DNA of 64,000 nucleotides from Pseudacidovorax intermedius. Its GTDB lineage: Bacteria > Pseudomonadota > Gammaproteobacteria > Burkholderiales > Burkholderiaceae_C. Below the pieces are notes generated by a model, which saw nothing but the letters and a program-made list of their open reading frames with translations, did no database searches and was not told the origin of the DNA. Below, in pieces: positions 57,777 through 64,000 of this stretch. A program made the translations under genes and the position numbers. The stretch is taken from positions 1 through 64,000 of the forward strand of contig NZ_QQAV01000015.1 in NCBI RefSeq assembly GCF_003350475.1, in the 5' to 3' direction. The first letter of the stretch is position 1; every line of letters starts with the position of its first letter.

Positions 57777-58370
57777 TTGATAAAATATTTTGTTTTTGCG
57801 GAATTTGGGAGCGCTCGGGTAGTCGAGTTTTTAGAAGGCTTGCGATATGCCTTCTTCCAAAAAAAGAAAAATTCTCCTATACATGTAACTCTGCGGGGAC
57901 CGCATGCTCGAGCGATAAGCCAGAACCGCCTGCAAGAGCTCGCCGAATTAGTACGTGGATATGGTGTAAAAATCCACAGTCCTGGATTTTTTTCCACAAG
58001 TACTGGATATGTGGTATTTCTTCGTGCCGAATGTTCTGTCTTTCGGGATATATGGAATAAGCCGGACTTTGATGTCAGTAAATTTGGAATTCAGCCACAC
58101 ATCACATTGTTCGAGACAAAAAATAAGAGTGATGCGGAGCGGGTGCTCAGATTTATAAAGAAAGAAAAAATTCATATTCATACATATGATTTATATTTGA
58201 GCTTGTATAGATCTGGGAACCAGCAGAGCGATCTATTTGATTTTCTTATTGCGAGACCTCAGGGGGAGCGTCCTCGCCCAGACATATTTCGCATCAATGA
58301 CGGTGTTGTAGAACGTGCGCACGTTTTAGGAAAAGAAATTCTGGAAAAGCAGGGCCATGATATTGACTGA
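57777..58370 (+). CDS. 2H phosphoesterase (2'-5' RNA ligase-like)
   Basis: A 197-residue protein with the two HxT motifs that define the 2H phosphoesterase superfamily: H36-V-T38 (PIHVTLRGP) and H108-I-T110 (QPHITLFET). Members open 2',3'-cyclic phosphates or cut 2'-5' bonds in RNA and oligonucleotides. The only usable start is TTG at 57777, one base after the TAA of the transferase; no ATG occurs early in the frame, and a TGA closes the frame at 57768-57770. Such spacing implies translation depends on the upstream gene. AT-rich like its partner. Confidence 0.75.
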   Translation: MIKYFVFAEFGSARVVEFLEGLRYAFFQKKKNSPIHVTLRGPHARAISQNRLQELAELVRGYGVKIHSPGFFSTSTGYVVFLRAECSVFRDIWNKPDFDVSKFGIQPHITLFETKNKSDAERVLRFIKKEKIHIHTYDLYLSLYRSGNQQSDLFDFLIARPQGERPRPDIFRINDGVVERAHVLGKEILEKQGHDID

Positions 58371-58379
58371 GCCTGTGCA

Positions 58380-59267
58380 CTAAGACTTGAACCGGTCGAT
58401 CACGTCCAGCACCGTCGTCACCGCCGGGTCGGACATGCCCGCCTGCCGGCTGGCCACCGCCATCGGCCGCATCAGCGACGGCGCCATCGGGCGGATGCAC
58501 ACCTCGGGCGCGTCCGCCAGGTCGGCCACTTCCTCGAAAGGGAGGATGGCCGCAGCCTGCGCGGCGGCGGCCAGGCTCTTGAGCGCGCCGGGATAGCTCA
58601 GCGCCAAGTAGGGCCGGGGGCTCAAGCCTGCCTGCCCGAACCAGCCGGCGATCAGCCCGTGCATCTGCGTGGCCGGCGTGAAGCTGGCCCAGCGCCGGCC
58701 GGCCAGCCAGTCGGGCGTGATGGCCTCCGGCGGCGCCCAGGCAGCGGGCAACAGCACCACCATCGCATCCTGCCGCCAGGGCTGCAGCCGCACCTCGGGT
58801 GCGGCCGGCTGGGGGCTGGCGACGATGGCGATGTCCAGCGTGCCAGCCTTCAGGCGTCGCATGGCTTCGGCGGAGCCGACGGCTTCCAGCCGCAGTTCGA
58901 TATCGGGGCTCTGGGCATTGAGCTGCTGCAGCATCAGTGGCAGCAGCTGGGTGCTTACGCCGGCCGAGACGGCCACCCGCACCATGCCCGCGCGGCCGGC
59001 TGCGCGACGGCGCACCCGGTCGACCAGATCGTCGCCCGCGGCCAGCAGCTTGCGGCCCTCCTGCACCAACACGGCGCCGGCCGGCGTCAGCTCCGCCTGA
59101 CGGCGGCCACGGATGACGAGCGCCGTGTCGAGCCAGCTTTCCAGCTCCTTCACATGCAGGCTGACCGTGGGCGGCGCCAGGTGCAGCGCCTGCGCGGCGG
59201 CCGCAAAGGTGCCCAGGTCGGCAATGACGATCAGCGTCTGTAGCTGGTCGAGGTTGAGTTGACGCAT
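58380..59267 (-). CDS. LysR-family transcriptional regulator
   Basis: A 295-residue LysR regulator. The N-terminal helix-turn-helix is DLGTFAAAAQALHLAPPTVS with LHVKELESWLDTALVIRGRR. The substrate-binding domain includes VSAGVSTQLLPLMLQQLNAQ. Its stop lies 9 bp from the end of the AT-rich island. No target gene is intact beside it: the next 400 bp hold none. Confidence 0.88.
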   Translation of the reverse strand: MRQLNLDQLQTLIVIADLGTFAAAAQALHLAPPTVSLHVKELESWLDTALVIRGRRQAELTPAGAVLVQEGRKLLAAGDDLVDRVRRRAAGRAGMVRVAVSAGVSTQLLPLMLQQLNAQSPDIELRLEAVGSAEAMRRLKAGTLDIAIVASPQPAAPEVRLQPWRQDAMVVLLPAAWAPPEAITPDWLAGRRWASFTPATQMHGLIAGWFGQAGLSPRPYLALSYPGALKSLAAAAQAAAILPFEEVADLADAPEVCIRPMAPSLMRPMAVASRQAGMSDPAVTTVLDVIDRFKS

Positions 59268-59673
59268 CAGAAATGATGAAGTGAATGCTAAGTAAATTCA
59301 ACTTTACGAAAGTGTAGGCGAGCGTGAGCATTCGGGCATGTCGATTTCTGATACTGCCAATCCCGCCCGACACCGCCCCGCTGGGGAGCCCGGTTCGCCG
59401 ACGATGGCCATGGTGGGTTCAAGCGGCGTGCATGAGCAGGGCGTCAAGGAGGGCGTGGGAGATGAGCGCGGCGAGCAGATCGTTGGCGCGGGAGGACTGG
59501 GGCGCCGCTGGCGTGACGCGATGGTTGATCTGCTTGAGCGCGCTGAGGCTCGAATCGCCGCCAACTTCCGTGTACCGCCGGGAGGCGGCTGATCATTCCA
59601 TCGGCGCCGGGCCCGGCCAGATGGCCTGTCGCGCCCAAGCGCACACCCGGGGCGGTGTGCTGGAATCTGTCGG
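59268..59673. other. Intergenic region without a supportable gene
   Basis: About 400 bp between the LysR gene and the YcaQ gene. The first 60 bp is AT-rich and should hold the LysR promoter. Beyond it, a 58-codon minus-strand stretch (about 59417-59593) lacks any start codon but looks coding (ending RANDLLAALISHALLDALLM), so it may be the relic of a lost gene. A short plus-strand frame (59338-59592) has no recognisable content. Confidence 0.4.
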
Positions 59674-60771
59674 ATGCCCGCCGCTCTGAGTCTCGACCAT
59701 CTTCGCCGCTATGCCGTCGCACGCTCACTGTTCACGCCGACCACGCTGCCGGCGGCCATCCGCCGGCTCGGCTTCGTGCAGGCCGACCCGATCCGCGCGC
59801 CCGCCCGCGCGCAGGACCTGATCCTGCGCCACCGCGTCACCGACTACCGCGCCGGCGACCTGGAGGCCCGCTACCCGCGGCTGCAGATCGACGAGGACTG
59901 CCTCGTCAACTACGGCTTCCTGCCACGCGAGCACCTCGCGCTGATGCACCCGCGCGAGCCCAGGCGCCCCTGGGATGCCCAGACCCAGCGCAAGGCCGAC
60001 GATGTGCTGGCCTTCGTTCGTGAGCGCCGCATCGTGCATCCGCGGGAGGTCGAACTGCACTTCGCGCATGGCCGGAGGCAGAACCCCTGGGGCGGCGCCG
60101 GCAACCTGGCCACTCACCTGCTCGACGGCCTGCACTACCGGGGCCTGCTGCGCGTCAAACGCCGCGACAGCGGCACGCGCGTGTACGAAGTCGCTGCGCA
60201 CCCGCCGGCCGACGAAAGCCCGGCCGGCCGTGCCCGCCGCGCCGCAGCGCTGATCGATCTGGTGGTGCGGACCTATGCCCCCTTGCCGGCGGCCAGCCTG
60301 ACCTACCTCGTGCGCCTGCTCGGCTACGGCGCGCCGCACCTGAGCGCCCAGACCCAGGCTGCCCTGCGCCTGGCCCGCGAGCAACTCGCCAGCGCCACCC
60401 TCGACGGCACCACGTGGTACTGGCCGGCCGACGAGAACCCGCGCTCGCGCCGCTGGGCCGTCGATGACCAACTGCGCCTGCTCGCCCCCTTCGACCCCAT
60501 CGTCTGGGACCGCCGCCGCTTCACGCTGTTCTGGGGCTGGACGTACAAGTTCGAGGCGTACGTGCCACCGGCGCAGCGGCAGTTTGGGTATTACGCGTTG
60601 CCGATGCTGTGGGGGGATCGGGTGATTGGGTGGGCGAATGTGGCGGGGGAATCGGCGGGTAGGGCGCCAGCAGTGGGCTATGCCGACGCGGCAGCAGCCC
60701 AGGATCGGACTGCGTCGACGTTGCTGGATGAGGACCTGGCGCGGCTCAGCCAGTTCCTCCTGCCGCGTTGA
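59674..60771 (+). CDS. YcaQ/AlkX-family winged-helix DNA glycosylase
   Basis: A 365-residue protein of the HTH_42 (winged helix DNA-binding, DUF1006) family. YcaQ/AlkX enzymes excise alkylated bases and unhook interstrand cross-links. The catalytic QxD motif is present as Q36-A-D38 (FVQADPIRAPARAQD). Conserved downstream blocks are ENP-like ADENPRSRRWAVDDQLRLLA and FDPIVWDRRRFTLFWGW. No operon partner is visible. Codon use in its last 50 codons is looser than in the rest. Confidence 0.85.
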   Translation: MPAALSLDHLRRYAVARSLFTPTTLPAAIRRLGFVQADPIRAPARAQDLILRHRVTDYRAGDLEARYPRLQIDEDCLVNYGFLPREHLALMHPREPRRPWDAQTQRKADDVLAFVRERRIVHPREVELHFAHGRRQNPWGGAGNLATHLLDGLHYRGLLRVKRRDSGTRVYEVAAHPPADESPAGRARRAAALIDLVVRTYAPLPAASLTYLVRLLGYGAPHLSAQTQAALRLAREQLASATLDGTTWYWPADENPRSRRWAVDDQLRLLAPFDPIVWDRRRFTLFWGWTYKFEAYVPPAQRQFGYYALPMLWGDRVIGWANVAGESAGRAPAVGYADAAAAQDRTASTLLDEDLARLSQFLLPR

Positions 60772-60808
60772 ACGGACCGGTCGGCGAGTCCTTTGGCCGC
60801 TCCGTCGG

Positions 60809-61783
60809 TCAGGAACGAGTCTCCTGGAAGTTCCGGTCCGTCGGCTTCTCGCGCAAATACCTCGTCGCCCCCGCCGTCCTCACCACCGCCGACAACAACG
60901 ACCGAAACCACACATGCCCCGGCGCCAATTGCGTGCGCCCATGCCACAACTGATAGAAGCGCATCGGCGGAAAGTCCACCGGCGCGGGCACGATGGCGAG
61001 GGGCAGCAGGCCGGCGTAGTACTGCGCAAAGTGCCGGCTGGTGGTGAAGATCAGGTCGGTGCCGGGCAGCAGGTGCGGCGCCAGGCCGAAGTAGGGCACG
61101 GTGACCGTGCCGGTGCGGCTCATGCGCTGGGAGGCGAGGGCGGTCTCGACCACGCCGCGCTGGGTCACGCTGTACAGCAGCGGCACCACGTGCGAGCCCT
61201 GCAGGTAGTCGGCCAGCGTCATGCGGGCGGCGCAGGGGTGGCGCTCGTCGACCAGGCAGACGATCTCGTCCTCCAGCAGCAGCGTGGTGCGCAGGTGTTC
61301 CGGCGGCTGGGGCCAGTTGCCGATGACCACGTCCAGCTCGCCTTCGGCCAGGGCGGCTTCGAAGTCGTAGTCGGGGCCCAGCGGCTGCAGCACCAGCCGG
61401 GCGGCGGGCGCGGTCTCGCGCATGTACTGCGCCACGGCGGCCATGAGCGGCGGCGCCAGGTAGTCGGGCGTGCCGATGCGAAAGACCTGCCGCGTTGTGG
61501 CGGGGTCGAAATTGGATTCGGGGGCGAGCAAGGCGTCCAGCTCGCCCAGCACCAGCCGCACCGACGCATGCAGTTGCATCGCCCGCTCGGTGGGCACCAT
61601 GCGCTGCTTGTCCTTGATGAGCAGCGGGTCGCCAAAGATCTCGCGCAGGCGCTTGAGGGCACTGCTGATGGCGGGCTGCGACTGGTTCATGCGCGCGGCG
61701 GTGCGCGACACGCTGCATTCCGCCATCAAGGTGTGAAAGACGCGCAGCAGGTAGGTGTCGAAAGGATCGTCGGGTCGGGACAT
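60809..61783 (-). CDS. LysR-family regulator, divergent from the solute-binding gene
   Basis: A 324-residue regulator of the NodD/NahR-like LysR branch. The helix-turn-helix is ECSVSRTAARMNQSQPAISSALKRLREIFGDPLL. The effector domain includes RIGTPDYLAPPLMAAVAQYM. ATG at 61783 is supported by family length; the upstream extension is not. It diverges from the Bug-type solute-binding gene across a 152-bp gap and probably controls it. Confidence 0.88.
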   Translation of the reverse strand: MSRPDDPFDTYLLRVFHTLMAECSVSRTAARMNQSQPAISSALKRLREIFGDPLLIKDKQRMVPTERAMQLHASVRLVLGELDALLAPESNFDPATTRQVFRIGTPDYLAPPLMAAVAQYMRETAPAARLVLQPLGPDYDFEAALAEGELDVVIGNWPQPPEHLRTTLLLEDEIVCLVDERHPCAARMTLADYLQGSHVVPLLYSVTQRGVVETALASQRMSRTGTVTVPYFGLAPHLLPGTDLIFTTSRHFAQYYAGLLPLAIVPAPVDFPPMRFYQLWHGRTQLAPGHVWFRSLLSAVVRTAGATRYLREKPTDRNFQETRS

Positions 61784-61935
61784 GCGGTGGTTGCCTGCAC
61801 CGCCTTGGTGCCTCGCCGTCGGAATGGCGGGCCGCCAGCGCCTTGCGGCTGATACGGTGCATTCGGTCTTGGCAATTGGCGTGCCGGAGCACGGCTCGAA
61901 CAATGCGGGCATTCCCATTGCTTGCGGCGCCCACC

Positions 61936-62943
61936 ATGTCCGAATCCTTTCTGCCTACCTCTTCCCCGTCCCTGCCGCGCCTTCACCGCCGAGGCGTCCT
62001 GCGCCTGATGGCGGCCGGGGCGGCGGCGGGCGCTCTGCCGACCTTCGCCCAGTGGCCCGAGCGGCCGATCAAGATCGTCGTCACCTTCGCGCCCGGCGGC
62101 GCCAGCGACATCCTGGCGCGCGTGGTGGCCGAGCAGCTGGGGCGCAAACTGGGCCAGCCGGTGGTGGTGGACAACCGCCCCGGTGCGGGCGGCACCATCG
62201 GTGGCCAGGTGGTGGCGACGGCTGCGCCGGACGGCTACACGCTGATGCTCTCCAACACGACGCCCATCGCGCTGGGGCCCTTCACGCTCGACAAGCAGCC
62301 CTACGACCCGGTGGCCGCTTTCAGCCATGTGGCCTATCTGGGCTCGGCGCCGCTGGTGGTCATGGCGAGCAAGGAGTCGGGCATCAAGAGCTGGGCCGAC
62401 CTGGAGGCCCGTGCCAAGAAGGAAGGCCGGCTGGACTTCGGCTCCGGCGGTCCGGGCTCGGTCGGGCACATCCACGGCGAGCTGATCAAGCGGGTAACGG
62501 GCGCCAACATGGTGCATGTGCCCTACCGCGGCGGCGCGCCGATGACCACCGACCTGCTGGCCAACATCGTGCCGGTGGGCATCGACGTGATCACCGCCTA
62601 TGTGCAGTACTTCAAGACCGGCCAGCTGGTGCCGCTGGCCGTGACCGGCACCACCCGCTCGCCGCTGATGCCCGAGGTGCCGACCATGGTCGAGCTGGGC
62701 CAGCCCAAGCTGGTGCTGGAGAACTTCTTCGGCATCTCGGGCCCGGCGAAGCTGCCGGCCGAGACGGTCGCGCGTCTGCACGACGCCGCCAATGCGGTGC
62801 TGGCGATGCCCGAGGTGCAGAAGAAGATGGTCGACCTGGGGATCGTGGCCCAGCCCGAGAGCACGGCGCGCTTCGAGGGCTTCGTGCGCGAGCAGGTGGC
62901 GGTGCTGGGGCCGACGGTGAAGGGCGCGGGCATCAAGCTCTGA
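61936..62943 (+). CDS. Bug-family solute-binding protein (tripartite tricarboxylate type)
   Basis: A 335-residue periplasmic binding protein. A Tat-like or Sec signal (LHRRGVLRLMAAGAAAGALP) precedes PERPIKIVVTFAPGGASDIL, the hallmark of the Bug/TctC family, with DNRPGAGGTIGGQVVATAAPDGYT. These proteins bind carboxylic acids such as citrate, malate or aromatic acids. No membrane TctA/TctB genes lie nearby, as is common for orphan Bug proteins. The start could also be ATG 61903. The arylmalonate-decarboxylase-like gene follows 136 bp later, which hints at an organic diacid ligand. Confidence 0.9.
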   Translation: MSESFLPTSSPSLPRLHRRGVLRLMAAGAAAGALPTFAQWPERPIKIVVTFAPGGASDILARVVAEQLGRKLGQPVVVDNRPGAGGTIGGQVVATAAPDGYTLMLSNTTPIALGPFTLDKQPYDPVAAFSHVAYLGSAPLVVMASKESGIKSWADLEARAKKEGRLDFGSGGPGSVGHIHGELIKRVTGANMVHVPYRGGAPMTTDLLANIVPVGIDVITAYVQYFKTGQLVPLAVTGTTRSPLMPEVPTMVELGQPKLVLENFFGISGPAKLPAETVARLHDAANAVLAMPEVQKKMVDLGIVAQPESTARFEGFVREQVAVLGPTVKGAGIKL

Positions 62944-63079
62944 GCCTGTAGCGCGGCGGCGCACAGGCACCGCTGGCACCGCGGGTGCCCGGCGGGTTGG
63001 CGCCGGCCGCCAGCCACCTGGACGACAGCGGCCCGGCGCAGCGGCGCCCACAATGCGCAGCTTTGCCCCAGGAGCTGCG

Positions 63080-63796
63080 ATGACCGATTCCGCCACGCCC
63101 GTGCTCGGGCTGATCGTGCCGCCCGCCGCCGGCGAGGTGCCGCCGGAAGGGCCGGCGCTGTACGCGGGCCGGGTGCGCTTCATGGCGCGCGGCCTGGCGC
63201 TCGCCGGCATCCATCCCGAAGGCTTCGACGAGGTGGAAGGGCGCATCGTCGACCTGTCCCGCGAACTGAAGGCAGCCGGGGCGCAGGCCGTCTCACTCAT
63301 GGGCACCTCGCTCAGCTTCTACCGCGGCGCCGCCTTCACCGAGGATCTCCGTGCGCGGATGGTGGCCGCGACCGGCTTGCCGTGCACGACCATGAGCCAT
63401 GCCATCGTGCGCAGCCTGCGCCAGCTGGGCGTGCGGCGGGTGGCGGTGGCCACCGCCTACATCGACACGCTCAACGACCGGCTCGCCGCCTACCTGGAAG
63501 GCGAGGGCTTCGAGGTCACGGCCATCCGCGGCCTGTCGATGACGGGCGTCGAGGCGGTCGGTCAGGTCGATGCCGAGACGCTCGCCCAACTGGCCCGCAG
63601 CGTCAGCGTTGAAGGGCAGCCGGACGGCCTGCTCATCTCCTGCGGCGGCCTGCGCACGCTGGACCTGCATCCGCGCCTGAAGCGCGAACTGGGCCTGCCC
63701 GTCACGTCCAGCTCGCCGGCCGGCTTCTGGGACCTGATGCGCACCGCCGGCCTGGATGCTGCCTCGCCCGGCCACGGCCGCCTCTTCGATGCCTGA
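63080..63796 (+). CDS. Arylmalonate decarboxylase (AMDase-like, Asp/Glu racemase superfamily)
   Basis: A 238-residue cofactor-free enzyme. The match to Bordetella bronchiseptica arylmalonate decarboxylase, as I recall it, is close along its whole length, including VSLMGTSLSFYRGAAF and VTSSSPAGFWD. The active-site set is present: G75-T76-S77 (oxyanion hole, 74-76 in Bordetella), Y127 (126) and C188. Known members decarboxylate arylmalonates stereospecifically. Unlike racemases of the superfamily there is only one catalytic Cys, since position 75 is Gly. AGGAG lies before ATG 63080; an upstream start at 63053 is less likely. The natural substrate is unknown. Confidence 0.82.
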   Translation: MTDSATPVLGLIVPPAAGEVPPEGPALYAGRVRFMARGLALAGIHPEGFDEVEGRIVDLSRELKAAGAQAVSLMGTSLSFYRGAAFTEDLRARMVAATGLPCTTMSHAIVRSLRQLGVRRVAVATAYIDTLNDRLAAYLEGEGFEVTAIRGLSMTGVEAVGQVDAETLAQLARSVSVEGQPDGLLISCGGLRTLDLHPRLKRELGLPVTSSSPAGFWDLMRTAGLDAASPGHGRLFDA

Positions 63797-64000
63797 GGGC
63801 CTGCAACTGGACCTGGCGACGCTGCGCGTCGTGGTCACGGCAGCCGAACTGGGCTCGATCAGCGCCGCGAGCGACCGGCTGAACCTGGCCATCGCCGCCG
63901 CCAGCGCCCGCATCAGCGCGCTGGAGGAATCGCTGGGCCTGCGCATCTTCGAGCGCTCATCGCGGGGCGTGCGGCTCACGCCGGCGGGTCAGATGCTGGT
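63789..64000 (+). CDS. LysR-family regulator, N-terminal fragment
   Basis: From ATG at 63789 the frame stays open to the window edge, giving about 70 residues of a LysR helix-turn-helix domain (TAAELGSISAASDRLNLAIA, ARISALEESLGLRIFERSSR, GVRLTPAGQMLV). It overlaps the end of the decarboxylase gene by 8 bp, so the two are coupled and the regulator probably belongs to the same catabolic unit. Confidence 0.85.
   Translation, partial: MPEGLQLDLATLRVVVTAAELGSISAASDRLNLAIAAASARISALEESLGLRIFERSSRGVRLTPAGQML

Larger units (their letters stand above)
56733..58379. other. AT-rich island with two genes
   Basis: From about 56.72 kb to 58.37 kb the composition falls sharply, with A/T-ending codons (ATA, TTA, AGA, AAA) that are almost absent from flanking genes. 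Both ends abut other genes closely: the left edge follows the ygiQ stop and the right edge ends 9 bp before the stop of a LysR gene. No transposase, integrase, tRNA or clear terminal repeat is seen, so the mode of entry is unknown. Confidence 0.85.

Overview
The window is high-GC, dense bacterial DNA. Gene content and order suggest a betaproteobacterium of the order Burkholderiales, probably Comamonadaceae (Variovorax/Acidovorax-like): ECF sigma/ChrR with Cfa-type methyltransferases, a Zur-linked znuCBA operon, mltG-tmk-holB-pilZ-tatD, bdhA with an acetoacetate decarboxylase, czc efflux, and Bug-type tripartite tricarboxylate solute binders. This placement is inferred from gene content, not from a marker-gene tree. 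No rRNA, tRNA, CRISPR array or insertion sequence was seen.

Region by region. (1) 0-5.3 kb and 10.8-13.8 kb hold two halves of one apparent regulon: a RpoE-like sigma with its ChrR-like anti-sigma, the divergent operon FAD oxidoreductase-DUF1365-cfa, and further right the operon cfa2-DUF1295-DUF6134-DUF2177. Three promoters, one per transcription unit, share the layout nnATCC-N16-CGTAnAG. Between the halves (5.4-10.8 kb) lies a Fur-box-controlled fecI-fecR-TonB receptor-PepSY iron-uptake operon. (2) 13.9-19.8 kb: lytic transglycosylase MltB, a GH100/GH63-like protein, and the minus-strand zinc operon sORF-znuC-znuB-znuA-zur, headed by a palindromic operator. (3) 20-37.4 kb: two-domain glycosyltransferase, Tex, a YjjJ/HipA-type kinase, patatin, HDOD protein, Fe-alcohol dehydrogenase, esterase, YbgC-GNAT fusion, YgfZ, and the cluster mltG-tmk-holB-pilZ-tatD-ankyrin. 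(4) 37.6-47.3 kb: GGDEF-EAL protein, a stand-alone aceE-like E1 divergent from an Lrp regulator, HtrA protease, an acetoacetate decarboxylase gene broken by an in-frame amber codon, bdhA, and a MarR-GNAT fusion. (5) 47.4-54.2 kb: heavy-metal efflux operon czcI-czcC-small protein-czcB-czcA. (6) 54.4-56.7 kb ygiQ, then an AT-rich foreign-looking island (56.7-58.4 kb) encoding only a nucleotidyltransferase and a 2H phosphoesterase. (7) 58.4-64 kb: LysR regulators, a YcaQ/AlkX-type DNA glycosylase, a Bug-type solute-binding protein and a probable arylmalonate decarboxylase.

The observations most worth following are the nucleotidyltransferase plus 2H phosphoesterase pair on the AT-rich island, the shared ECF promoter that ties the two lipid-modification loci together, the arylmalonate-decarboxylase neighbourhood, the amber-interrupted adc, and the probably leaderless 48-residue membrane ORF at the head of the zinc operon.
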